Shown here: in pieces, positions 36,320-44,086 of the stretch
Layout: the number at the start of each line of letters is the position of its first letter
Position numbering within the stretch: position 1 is the first letter of the stretch
NCBI GenBank assembly: GCA_021325095.1
Contig: JAJPHV010000131.1
Location: 1 to 64,000 of the forward strand
Origin: Chloroflexota bacterium
Lineage (GTDB): Bacteria; Chloroflexota; Anaerolineae; Aggregatilineales; UBA2796
Direction of reading: 5' to 3'
Length of the DNA stretch: 64,000 bases
Program-made: the position numbers and the translations under genes
Notes under the pieces: generated by a model
Told to the model about the DNA's origin: nothing
Seen by the model: only the letters and a program-made list of their open reading frames with translations
The model's database searches: none

Positions 36320-37183
36320 TCAGTACTTGCGATGCTCGGTTGCCCTGACTGTCTTGGACACGGCCTGCATCATTTCGTCGGCCCGTACAATACAGATGCC
36401 CACGTAAACAGCTTCCGTCAGGGCTAACATGGCGAGGTTGGAGTCCACTCGTTCTTCACGGAAATGGCTGACCCGCGTGGCCGTGAAAAGGCACAGATCG
36501 CCATAGCGAGTCAGCGGCGCGTCGGAGTGATTCGTTATGCAAATCGTGCGTGCGTTGCGCTGTTTTGCCAGCTCCAGCGCATGCACGGTGTCCTTTGAAC
36601 TTCCGGTATGGGAGATGCCCACTGCCACGTCTTCAGAAGTCGCCAGGGAGGCATACATTTCCTGCATGGTCGGGTCAATCGAAAAACGGCTCGATAGCCC
36701 GATTTTCGTCAGGCGGAAATCGAGATCCATTGCTATCGGGATTGAGTTCCCGGAAGCAAATAAGACAATCTGGCGGGCATTGCATATGGCCTGAATGGCG
36801 GACTCGAGGACTGCCATGTCCAAAATACGGATCGTGTCCTCCAACGAGCGCAGGCCCACCGTCATCGCTTTTTGCACAGCAGTGGCCGGTGTGTCATCCG
36901 GCTTCAGGTCTTCATGGACGATCTGCATGGGAGAGACGATATCTTCAGCCAGGCGAATCTTGAGCGCGTGAAAGCCGGAGTACCCCAGCGACTGTGCAAA
37001 CCGGACAATGCTTGCTTCGCTCACGCCCGCGCGCGCGCTCAACTCGGTAACTGTTAGATCAATCGTCTCTCTAGGGAAATTGAGGATGAACGTAGCGACC
37101 TTCTGCGTCGTCCCCTTCAATTTTGGCAACGCATCTGAAATGATTGATAGCGTGCCACGTTCGCTGTTGTTAGGATTACTCAT
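36320..37183 (-). CDS. RpiR/MurR-family transcriptional regulator
   Basis: A 287-residue sugar-phosphate-responsive regulator. The N-terminal helix-turn-helix lies at about 20-80 (LTVTELSARAGVSEASIVRF, then AQSLGYSGF). The SIS domain, about 125-265, has VLFASGNSIPIAMDLDFRL and VGISHTGSSKDTV with its Ser/Thr phosphate-binding loop. It is 150 bases upstream of the transporter operon on the same strand. It probably senses a phosphorylated intermediate. A palindrome overlaps its own promoter region, suggesting autoregulation. Confidence 0.92.
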   Translation of the reverse strand: MSNPNNSERGTLSIISDALPKLKGTTQKVATFILNFPRETIDLTVTELSARAGVSEASIVRFAQSLGYSGFHALKIRLAEDIVSPMQIVHEDLKPDDTPATAVQKAMTVGLRSLEDTIRILDMAVLESAIQAICNARQIVLFASGNSIPIAMDLDFRLTKIGLSSRFSIDPTMQEMYASLATSEDVAVGISHTGSSKDTVHALELAKQRNARTICITNHSDAPLTRYGDLCLFTATRVSHFREERVDSNLAMLALTEAVYVGICIVRADEMMQAVSKTVRATEHRKY

Positions 37184-37198
37184 AACATCATCAAGATC

Positions 37199-37215
37199 AT
37201 GAAAATTGTTTTCAT
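37199..37215. promoter_or_regulatory. Palindromic operator upstream of the RpiR gene
   Basis: ATGAAAA-TTG-TTTTCAT, perfect seven-base arms, 15 bases upstream of the regulator ATG. It contains TGAAA-N5-TTTCA, the kind of site described for RpiR/MurR proteins. Likely autoregulation. Confidence 0.65.
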
Positions 37216-37216
37216 A

Positions 37217-37245
37217 ATTGTGCTCCCAATGAAAGTTTTTGTCAA
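37217..37245 (-). promoter_or_regulatory. Promoter of the RpiR gene
   Basis: On the reverse strand, a consensus TTGACA (37240-37245), 17 bases, and a weak CACAAT (37217-37222). The palindromic operator lies at the start-site side, well placed to repress. Confidence 0.45.
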
Positions 37246-37489
37246 GCCCCTGATGTCGTTCCTGGATTCAAGGCTGGGCCGTCATTTGAGCCACGTTGCG
37301 GAGCCACTCCAGCGAGAATCGCCCCAGACGGCAGGACGCAAGGCAGGCATTCGGTTAAGAGCCGACCCGGAGCAGTACATTTCTGCCCGGTCAAATGCTG
37401 CTTAACCGGCCACATATGGGGTAATGGCACGCACGCGTTGTGCAGTCAGCCTGTAAATTTCAGCTAATTCGGTGAAAACGACAGAACAC

Positions 37490-37612
37490 GTTGTAGTTCG
37501 GCTATTCTGTCGGCAGAGGCTGCCAGGCGCAGTCTGTCCGCAGCACATACAAAATCGCATTGAGGACGTCCGTAAATCTAGCCGCCTCGGACGCCCTGCC
37601 CCCAGCATTTAT
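37490..37612 (-). pseudogene. IS5-type transposase N-terminal remnant
   Basis: In the roughly 600-base gap 37184-37779, the reverse strand reads GAGRPRRLD in one frame and TDVLNAILYVLRTDCAWQPLP in another, followed by a stop. Together they match the start of IS5-family transposases (DUF4096 region, GRPR...DVLNAI...YVLRT...W..LP). It is frameshifted and truncated. No terminal repeats were seen, and nothing else is recognisable in the gap apart from the RpiR control region. Confidence 0.65.
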
Positions 37613-37779
37613 TGATGCTCAATCCCTCGGTAGTTGCCCGTTGTTGAGCCGTCAGGTCACCTGGATAGACCGCATTTTTGTGCCAGACTTATTCTGACCG
37701 CTGTTGGTTCAGCAGTTGCTGGTTACTCAAGTTTTCCGGTTTTACCGTCCAGGAGCCTTGCCCATTTTTCAAACGCGCT

Positions 37780-39192
37780 CTAGCGTTCCGGCTCCCTTTT
37801 CCATCGTGCGGAGAAGGATTGGAGGCGAGGCCAGCGCTTCCTCGCAGGCAGCCTGTGAATCGCGGCGGTAATGGCAAGGGACAGCGCCAGGATCAGGAAG
37901 GCCAGTGGTGCGATTGCACCCACGTAGCAGGCTCCTTGCAGCCACCGTCGGGTACGTATAACGGGATGGGGTCTGATCCTGGTGCGACGCCGCTCCAGGC
38001 GCAGCGCCTCGGCGTAATAGACTTCAAGCTGTTGCATGATCGCCAGCCAGGGTCGATCTTCAGCAGCCTGCCGCGCTTCTCGGCTCATGCACTCGCGTAG
38101 TACCGGGTCGTCGCGCAGCCGGCGCACTCGTTCCGCGAAGGCCGCAGCATCATCGACAGGGCAGATGTAACCGTTGCGCCCGTCCGTGACCAGCGTTTGC
38201 GGCCCGCCCCGATCTGTCACGATCACAGGTAGGCCGGAGGCCATCGCTTCCAGCACCACCTGACCGAACGTTTCTTCTGGCCCCGGAAAGACAAAGGCAT
38301 CGGCAGCGGCAAAGGCATTTGCCAGGTCATCGCCAACAAGATAACCGGTGAAGTGGGCATCACTATCGCCCAGCGCACGCCGGATTTCCGGTAGATGCTC
38401 CCCCCCGCCGACCAGCGTCAGTGCGACCCCCGGTTCGCGCGCCAGATCGCGCAGCGTTTCCAGGTGCTTTTCCTTCGCCATACGGCCCACGTAGAGCACC
38501 AGCAGGCGTTGCCTATCTCGGCCCGCCAGTAGCCGCTGTCGCCACTCGTCGCTGCGCCGTGATGGAGTAAAGCGTTCAGAGTCCACGCCACGCTCCCAGA
38601 GCCGCACCCGCCGGAAGCCCCAGGCGCGCAGTTCGGCCACTGTCGCCCGTGAAGGGGCCAGTGTCAGGTGGCAGCCATTGTGCAGATAGCGCAGCAAGCC
38701 GATCACGGCGGTGCACAACAGGCCGAAACCATAGCTGCGCGTGTAGGCTGGAAGGTCAGTCTGGTAATTGGCGATGACAGGCACGTTGAACAGGCTGCCT
38801 GCTATCATGCCGATCATGCCCAGGCTGAACGGGCTGAAGAGGTGAATCATGTCGGGCTGGAAGGCATGCAGTCGGGCCAGCACCAGCGGCCAGGGCGGCG
38901 GAACGCGCGTCTCAGGGTAGAAGGGCAACCACAACGATGGCACACCGTAAATAGGCGTTCGGCTGACCCGAGCGGGGGCCGGGGCCGGCGCAAACACGAT
39001 CAGATCCCTGCCCGTGCTTTCCAGATATTTGATGGTCAGGAGCGCTGTCCTCGAAACGCCATCGACTTTGGGTAGAAAGGCTTCTGTGAAAATGGCGACG
39101 CGCTTTACGTCCCTCGTAATCTGGTCAGGCGATAGAGTAGCCGCACTGATCGACTCGGAGGCCAGAATAGTCTCAAGCTGCGTCTGTTCCAC
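37780..39192 (-). CDS. GT4-family glycosyltransferase with a C-terminal membrane segment
   Basis: A 470-residue glycosyltransferase of the GT-B fold. RVAIFTEAFLPKVDGVSRT is the typical donor-family N-terminus seen in SqdX/MgtA-like alpha-glycosyl/mannosyltransferases; it starts about 30 residues in. YVGRMAKEKHLETL and PGPEETFGQVVLEAMASGLP carry the E-x7-E donor motif. A single membrane segment lies near 425-450 (ACYVGAIAPLAFLILALSLA), unusual for the family. Start GTG 39192 follows AAAGG. It may act on lipid head groups or membrane-linked glycans (inference). Confidence 0.88.
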   Translation of the reverse strand: MEQTQLETILASESISAATLSPDQITRDVKRVAIFTEAFLPKVDGVSRTALLTIKYLESTGRDLIVFAPAPAPARVSRTPIYGVPSLWLPFYPETRVPPPWPLVLARLHAFQPDMIHLFSPFSLGMIGMIAGSLFNVPVIANYQTDLPAYTRSYGFGLLCTAVIGLLRYLHNGCHLTLAPSRATVAELRAWGFRRVRLWERGVDSERFTPSRRSDEWRQRLLAGRDRQRLLVLYVGRMAKEKHLETLRDLAREPGVALTLVGGGEHLPEIRRALGDSDAHFTGYLVGDDLANAFAAADAFVFPGPEETFGQVVLEAMASGLPVIVTDRGGPQTLVTDGRNGYICPVDDAAAFAERVRRLRDDPVLRECMSREARQAAEDRPWLAIMQQLEVYYAEALRLERRRTRIRPHPVIRTRRWLQGACYVGAIAPLAFLILALSLAITAAIHRLPARKRWPRLQSFSARWKREPER

Positions 39193-39260
39193 AGGTCAAA
39201 ACCTTTCCTTCCCATCGAAAAGCCTTGATGGGCATCAGACGGCAGTTGCGACTACATTGT

Positions 39261-40496
39261 TTATAGACAGTTACGGATTCGCTCTGCCATCTCCACGGTT
39301 CTGCGATCCGGCGTCACGTTCAAAGAACGCTTCAACTCGTTGGTCAGCCGCTCGTAGACTTCCATCGCCCGTTCACACTGCCCCAGATCGGCAAACAGCG
39401 ACATAATACCACGCGCCAGGTCTTCCCGATGTGGCTGATTGGCCGCCGCCCGTAGGTATAACCCCAGAGCTTCCTCCGGTTTGTTTTGCCGCTGGCGCAG
39501 CCGCGCCAGGCTGGACAGCGCCTCGGTATAGGTCAGGCCCAGTTCTTCACGCCGGGTCTTCGCCCAGTCCATGTCAAGGGTGCCGAGGAATACCCCCTGG
39601 TAGAGATCAATGGCTTGTTGGAGCAGTTGGCTGGCCGTGTCATCGTCGGCAACGACGCTGTTTTGGACGTGTTCGGCAAATTTCACCACATCATAGTGTA
39701 GATCGACTTCCGGCGAAAGGCGATAGAAGCCTGACCAGTAAACTGTCAAGTCAAAGCCTAGAATCTCGCTGATCTTGCGCTTGGTGACGTGGAATACGTT
39801 GGTTGCTTCGCGCACAGACAGATTCGGCCAGAAAGTCTGAAATATCTCGTCGCGCGTCACCATGCCGCGATCAATGAAATAATAGAACAGTGATCTGGGC
39901 AGCGTTCCATCCCATCGATCAATGGGCTGTCCATTGATGAGGGCCTGTCCTGGCCCCAGTCCGTAGACTTCGAGCAGCACCCGATCCGCTGGCTGATTCA
40001 GGTAATCCAGCAACATCCGATCTGGGTCAACAGGATACAGGCGCATCAGATCGTGCAGCGAGGTGTCACGCGCTAACGACAGTGGCAGCCGCCGCCCGCC
40101 GATGACGATCTGCGAGTTAGCGGGCAAGCCTCGTGCTATTGCGCCGATCCAATTCTCCACGGGCGAGTCCACCCGGTCAACCGCGTCAAAGACCAGTACC
40201 AGTTTGCCCACCGTTTTGAGCACTTTCAGAGCGGACTGCGCCGCTTTTTCAGGCGTGAAGCGAGCTTCGAAGGCCGGCAATGGGTGTCCGGTTTGTTCGT
40301 TGAGCGCTGTGGACAGCAGATTCCAGGCGGTTTGCAGGCTTGTCGCTGCCTGATCAAAACTGACGAAGACAGGAACCCTATCGGACTGGCGTAAAGCAGA
40401 GGCCAACAGAACATGCTGGTTGGTATAGCCAGGATGCAAAATCAGCAATGGTCGGTCTGTAGGTAAGTGGTTGCTGATACTATATCTGGTAGCCAT
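39261..40496 (-). CDS. BTAD-domain transcriptional regulator with a degenerate N-terminal ATPase
   Basis: A 411-residue protein in three parts. Residues 1-165 resemble a STAND-type ATPase: RPLLILHPGYTNQHVLLA occupies the P-loop position but lacks GKT, while KLVLVFDAVDRV keeps a Walker B-like strand. Residues about 175-265 look like a winged helix (VTRDEIFQTFWPNLSVREAT). Residues about 275-405 are the helical BTAD repeat (LYQGVFLGTLDMDWAKTRRE through ERLTNELKRSLNVTP). It probably binds DNA; the ATPase part is likely inactive. Promoter candidate at 40693-40720. Confidence 0.75.
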   Translation of the reverse strand: MATRYSISNHLPTDRPLLILHPGYTNQHVLLASALRQSDRVPVFVSFDQAATSLQTAWNLLSTALNEQTGHPLPAFEARFTPEKAAQSALKVLKTVGKLVLVFDAVDRVDSPVENWIGAIARGLPANSQIVIGGRRLPLSLARDTSLHDLMRLYPVDPDRMLLDYLNQPADRVLLEVYGLGPGQALINGQPIDRWDGTLPRSLFYYFIDRGMVTRDEIFQTFWPNLSVREATNVFHVTKRKISEILGFDLTVYWSGFYRLSPEVDLHYDVVKFAEHVQNSVVADDDTASQLLQQAIDLYQGVFLGTLDMDWAKTRREELGLTYTEALSSLARLRQRQNKPEEALGLYLRAAANQPHREDLARGIMSLFADLGQCERAMEVYERLTNELKRSLNVTPDRRTVEMAERIRNCL

Positions 40497-40692
40497 TTCG
40501 GTATTGTCTTCACTCCCTACTCAGTTCACAAGAACGCAGATAAAAGCCGTGCGATAGATTCAGTTGTAACGCACGATTTAATCCTGCATTGCAACACTTG
40601 CCTACTTCTAATATCACCAGTGTATTGAAAGTCACACCGGAATGAATAGGCCCACAGCCTTCCATCATACAGTGCACAACGTTTGTCCTGTT

Positions 40693-40720
40693 AATGTATC
40701 GCAACTCTCGAAATCGTCAA
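40693..40720 (-). promoter_or_regulatory. Possible promoter of the BTAD regulator
   Basis: Reverse strand TTGACG (40715-40720), 16-base spacer, TACATT (40693-40698), about 200 bases upstream of the start at 40496. Nothing else is recognised in the gap 40497-40845. Confidence 0.4.
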
Positions 40721-40845
40721 TCTTTTCACAATAGAAGTCGCCTCTGTATCAAAACTGATTAACATAACAATAAGGTAAGCATTCACGTGCAGCGTGGCCT
40801 AAATGGAAACCCGAACCATTCAAACGCGATGGGCCGCCAGGTCGT

Positions 40846-41832
40846 TTATGGGTGGGCAACCTGGTTCTTGCTCAGGAGAGTGTCCAGCACCCCCCTATCG
40901 TCAAAAGCGGTACGATAGCGAGCAACGAACTCCTGTGGAGTAAAACGATGGTTCTGAGTGCCTACATTCTCCAGGACGTAAGCGGCGCATAGTGCAGCAC
41001 AGCGACCCGTCACGTCCCAGGGCCAGTTCATCGCCAGGCCGCACAGGATCCCGGCGCGGAAGGCATCGCCCACGCCTGTGGGGTCGGCAATGGCGTGATC
41101 AGGAAGCGGAAACACTGGAATCGGGTAACACTGTCCGTCGGCGTAAATCTCCGCACCATGCTTACCTAACGTGACGATCAGAATCTTGGCCTGGCGCAGA
41201 ACATCCTCACGCGACATGCCCGTCTTGCTTTTGATCATTTCCCATTCGTATTCATTGACGACCAGCGAATGGCAGCGTTCAATGCTGTGGCGGAGGGTTG
41301 CTCCATCCAGGCGCGGAACCTGCTGGCTGGGGTCGTACATGAATAGGATGCCACGCTGCTCGCATTCGTCGGCAAGCTGTACCATCGCCGTCGGATCGTT
41401 AGGCGAGATTACCACGTAGTCGGGATTGCCAGGGACGGTATCAGCCAGTGTGTAGTCTTTGGCATAGGCCATCGCGCCGCTGTAAAACGAAGAGATCTGG
41501 TTGTTGTCCAGGTCAGTATTGGCGAAAAAAGAGGCCGTGTAGACTTTATCAATGACGACCACGCAACTGGTATCGACGCCTGCCGCCTCCAACCAACCCC
41601 GGTACTCGGCAAAATCACGGCCCACCGTGCCCATGATCCGGGGACGCTGGCCCAACAGGGCCATGCTGTACGCAATATTGGCTGCGATACCGCCCCAGTG
41701 GCGGCTCATATCGTCCACCAGGAAGCTGAGTGTGACTTTGTCCAGGTTTTCCGCCAACAGATGCTCTTTGAACCGTCCGGGGAAACGCATCAAATAGTCG
41801 TAGGCGATGGAGCCAGTTATAACGATATCCAT
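40846..41832 (-). CDS. PfkB-family carbohydrate or nucleoside kinase
   Basis: A 328-residue ribokinase-fold kinase. The N-terminus is DIVITGSIAYDYLMRFPGRF. HWGGIAANIAYSMALLG is the first PfkB signature, and DPTGVGDAFRAGILCGL the second, with the catalytic Asp in GVGD. MYDPSQQVPRLD and VNEYEWEMI match the middle strands. The opening and VTLSFLVDDM lid-like segment resemble adenosine-kinase-like bacterial members. Substrate not assignable. It is separate from the sugar operon upstream. Confidence 0.85.
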   Translation of the reverse strand: MDIVITGSIAYDYLMRFPGRFKEHLLAENLDKVTLSFLVDDMSRHWGGIAANIAYSMALLGQRPRIMGTVGRDFAEYRGWLEAAGVDTSCVVVIDKVYTASFFANTDLDNNQISSFYSGAMAYAKDYTLADTVPGNPDYVVISPNDPTAMVQLADECEQRGILFMYDPSQQVPRLDGATLRHSIERCHSLVVNEYEWEMIKSKTGMSREDVLRQAKILIVTLGKHGAEIYADGQCYPIPVFPLPDHAIADPTGVGDAFRAGILCGLAMNWPWDVTGRCAALCAAYVLENVGTQNHRFTPQEFVARYRTAFDDRGVLDTLLSKNQVAHP

Positions 41833-41919
41833 CCCAAAGTCCTTAATCTGGTGGAGATTGAGGGTGAACTATACCAGATAACAAAAGTGTCCGCTAATCA
41901 AAAATCGTTACGATTCGTG

Positions 41920-42192
41920 TTAAATAGTGAATTGGAGTCTGAGCACTTGTGCATTGGCTTTCAGGGCATCCAGCACCAGTTGCGGAGGCTCGTCCCGCGG
42001 CAGACCAGGCGCAACAGCTGCGTGTTCAATCGCCTCGTAATGGACGACGCTTGAGCGGTTTAAGTCCACCAGCCGATTGTGCAGTCCCAAACGCATGGTC
42101 CCCAAGTCCTGATGGGGGTCTTCTCGCTCCTCATTGATCCGAAATCTGGCCTGTATGTGCCGATGGTATTTTTCAGCAGCACAGTCAAACAA
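41920..42192 (-). CDS. Uncertain small ORF downstream of mazG
   Basis: Open frame of 90 codons from a TTG start, in the 395-base gap between mazG and the PfkB gene. Sequence such as HYEAIEHAAVAPGLPRDEPP has a plausible protein-like composition. There is no matching ribosome binding site; a GGAGG nearby (reverse strand, about 42215) serves another frame. No domain recognised. It may be a decayed gene or chance. Confidence 0.3.
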   Translation of the reverse strand: MFDCAAEKYHRHIQARFRINEEREDPHQDLGTMRLGLHNRLVDLNRSSVVHYEAIEHAAVAPGLPRDEPPQLVLDALKANAQVLRLQFTI

Positions 42193-42227
42193 TCTCGAAG
42201 AGCATCGCTTACCCTCCAGGGTTCGGG

Positions 42228-43682
42228 CTACGCTGCACCGGTGCTGGAAGATTCGGTTGCTTTGGCCGCATTCCAGAGCGTATCCATCTCTTCCAGAGTC
42301 AGTTCTTTCAGATCACGCCCGGCATGATCCTCGATGTACTGGAAGCGCCACACAAACTTGCGATTCGTCTCGCGCAGCGCCGCCTCCGGGTCAATCTCGT
42401 ACCATCGCCCAATATTGACGACTGAGAACAGCACATCGCCCAATTCCCGCCGCCGCTCCTCCGGATCGTCTGTAGCTTCCAGTTCTTTGATTTCCTCGTG
42501 CAACTTGGCGGCCACATCCTCAATGCGCTCCCAATCGAAGCCAACCCGCGCCGCCCGCGCCTGATAGCTATACGCTTGTGCCAGCGCCGGAAGCGCCTTC
42601 GGCACGCCATCCAGGATCGATTTCCTATCGTCGCCGTTTTGTTTCTGCTCCCGCTTGATCTGATCCCAGTTGGCGACGACTTCCTCCGCCCCACTCACCT
42701 TCACGTCGCCCCACACGTGAGGATGGCGCGCGATCATCTTGCTGTTCACGTGTTCGATCACGTCCGCCATGTGGAACTCACCCCCCTCGACGGCGATCTG
42801 GCTGTGCAGGACAATCTGCAGCAGCAGATCGCCCAGTTCTTCGCGCAGTGCATCTGGATCGTCGTTGTCCAGCGCTTCCAGTACCTCGTAGGCTTCCTCG
42901 ATCAGGTATTCACGCAGTGACTGGTGTGTCTGCTTGCGATCCCAGGGACAGCCCTCCGGCGCACGCAGATGTGCAATCGTCTCCTGGAAACGCTCGAAAC
43001 TGCCCGCGCGCGGCAGCGGAGGAACGTACAGCGAAGTCAGATGGCTGATTTTCGGGCTGTGATCTAGCTCGTGCAGCGCAACGTGTTCCAGTTCTTCCTG
43101 TGGCGTCCCGGCCCCATGAATCAGGATCACGGGATGCTCGTCCGGGTACTGGTTGGCGAGCGTCAATTTGACATCCGAGGCGACGGTCCGGCTGTAAACC
43201 TGTGCGAGAATGGCGGGCAGATCGGGATTGAGCTGCGGATGGTGCAGCCGGGCCACGTCTACTGCATCCTGCAATTGCAGACCGTCCAAAGCATCCAGAC
43301 CGAGCGCAGCCAGCGTCGGCTCGATAAAGCTCAGGCCGTCCACTATTGTGACAGGGATATTCTCTTCCTTTGCCAGCCGCAGAATGAGGGTGACGGTCAT
43401 CTCCCCGACCAGGGGATGGCCGGGCACGGCATACACCACGCCGTCGGGCCGGTGGCCGAGTCTCACGATTTCGGCGGCGATCTGCTGGTACAGGCTGTCG
43501 AAGTCGGCGGCTCTGTCGTACCAGTCGTCGAAGTTCCGGTAAGTGTTCGCGGGTAAGGCTTCAATACCCGGATGCCGCGCCGTGCGCAGGTACACCTCCC
43601 GGCTCTCGGAGAGCACACGCCAGGCGCGGCGCGTTATCAGTTCAGGATCGCCAGGCCCCAGGCCGACGATGGTGATGCTCAT
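42228..43682 (-). CDS. mazG: MazG nucleotide pyrophosphohydrolase fused to a tetrapyrrole-methylase-like domain
   Basis: A 484-residue two-domain protein of YabN type. Residues 1-220 form a SAM-dependent tetrapyrrole-methylase-like fold (ITIVGLGPGDPELITRRAW, VVYAVPGHPLVGEMTV). Residues about 235-484 hold MazG: CPWDRKQTHQSLREYLIEEA, then EVLEALDNDDPDALREELGD, giving the E-x-x-E...E-x-x-D metal site. A second MazG-like half is near the C-terminus (ERRRELGDVLFSVVNIGRW). MazG hydrolyses NTPs to NMP and pyrophosphate, clearing aberrant nucleotides. Start ATG 43682 follows AAGGAAAG. Confidence 0.94.
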   Translation of the reverse strand: MSITIVGLGPGDPELITRRAWRVLSESREVYLRTARHPGIEALPANTYRNFDDWYDRAADFDSLYQQIAAEIVRLGHRPDGVVYAVPGHPLVGEMTVTLILRLAKEENIPVTIVDGLSFIEPTLAALGLDALDGLQLQDAVDVARLHHPQLNPDLPAILAQVYSRTVASDVKLTLANQYPDEHPVILIHGAGTPQEELEHVALHELDHSPKISHLTSLYVPPLPRAGSFERFQETIAHLRAPEGCPWDRKQTHQSLREYLIEEAYEVLEALDNDDPDALREELGDLLLQIVLHSQIAVEGGEFHMADVIEHVNSKMIARHPHVWGDVKVSGAEEVVANWDQIKREQKQNGDDRKSILDGVPKALPALAQAYSYQARAARVGFDWERIEDVAAKLHEEIKELEATDDPEERRRELGDVLFSVVNIGRWYEIDPEAALRETNRKFVWRFQYIEDHAGRDLKELTLEEMDTLWNAAKATESSSTGAA

Positions 43683-43745
43683 GCGATTCTTTCCTTCACT
43701 GTAAGTTTTGGTGCAAAAGAGTTTACCTCAAGTGGACTGGTTAAT

Positions 43746-43790
43746 CTCATCCCTGGCCCCTTTCCGCAAGCAGGGAGGGAGAAGTGAGGG
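43746..43790. repeat. REP-like palindromic repeat, copy C (degenerate)
   Basis: CTCATCCCTGGCCCCTTTCCGC-type unit followed by GCAGGGAGGGAG and AAGTGAGGG. Same layout as copies A (22337) and B (25189) but with mismatches in the stem. It overlaps the 3' end of a decayed methyltransferase gene. Confidence 0.5.
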
Positions 43791-43990
43791 TTCTGCGCAG
43801 CACGGTGTAGCGGTTGAGGTCGCCCGATTCGCCATCCGCACGATAGTCGTCGATCACAGAGCACCCAGAGCGGGGCCCGCAGATAGGTCGTCAGCCGCTC
43901 CCAGCCCGGCCAGGCTCGCTGCCGCGACTCGTCAAAGTGTCCGGCGGTGGTGGGGTAAAACGCCCGGTTGATCGCATTCAGCCGATCCGC
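43780..43990 (-). pseudogene. Internally deleted SAM-methyltransferase pseudogene
   Basis: The reverse strand reads ADRLNAINRAFYPTTAGHFD, then ESRQRAWPGWERLTTYLRAP, typical of the N-terminus of a class I methyltransferase just before its SAM-binding strand. The frame then breaks, and another frame gives VIDDYRADGESGDLNRYTVL followed by RRTLTS, like the family's C-terminus. The whole catalytic core is missing. No start codon in a good context is seen. A REP-like repeat overlaps the 3' end. Nothing else is seen in the rest of the gap, 43991-44086. Confidence 0.55.
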
Positions 43991-44086
43991 TGTCTATTCA
44001 CTGCCTTTGAGCCACGCATGCTCTCATTCTGACAAAGCGGAACGCACACTTTGTGCAGGTGGGCCTATTACTGGACTCGGTCTGAT

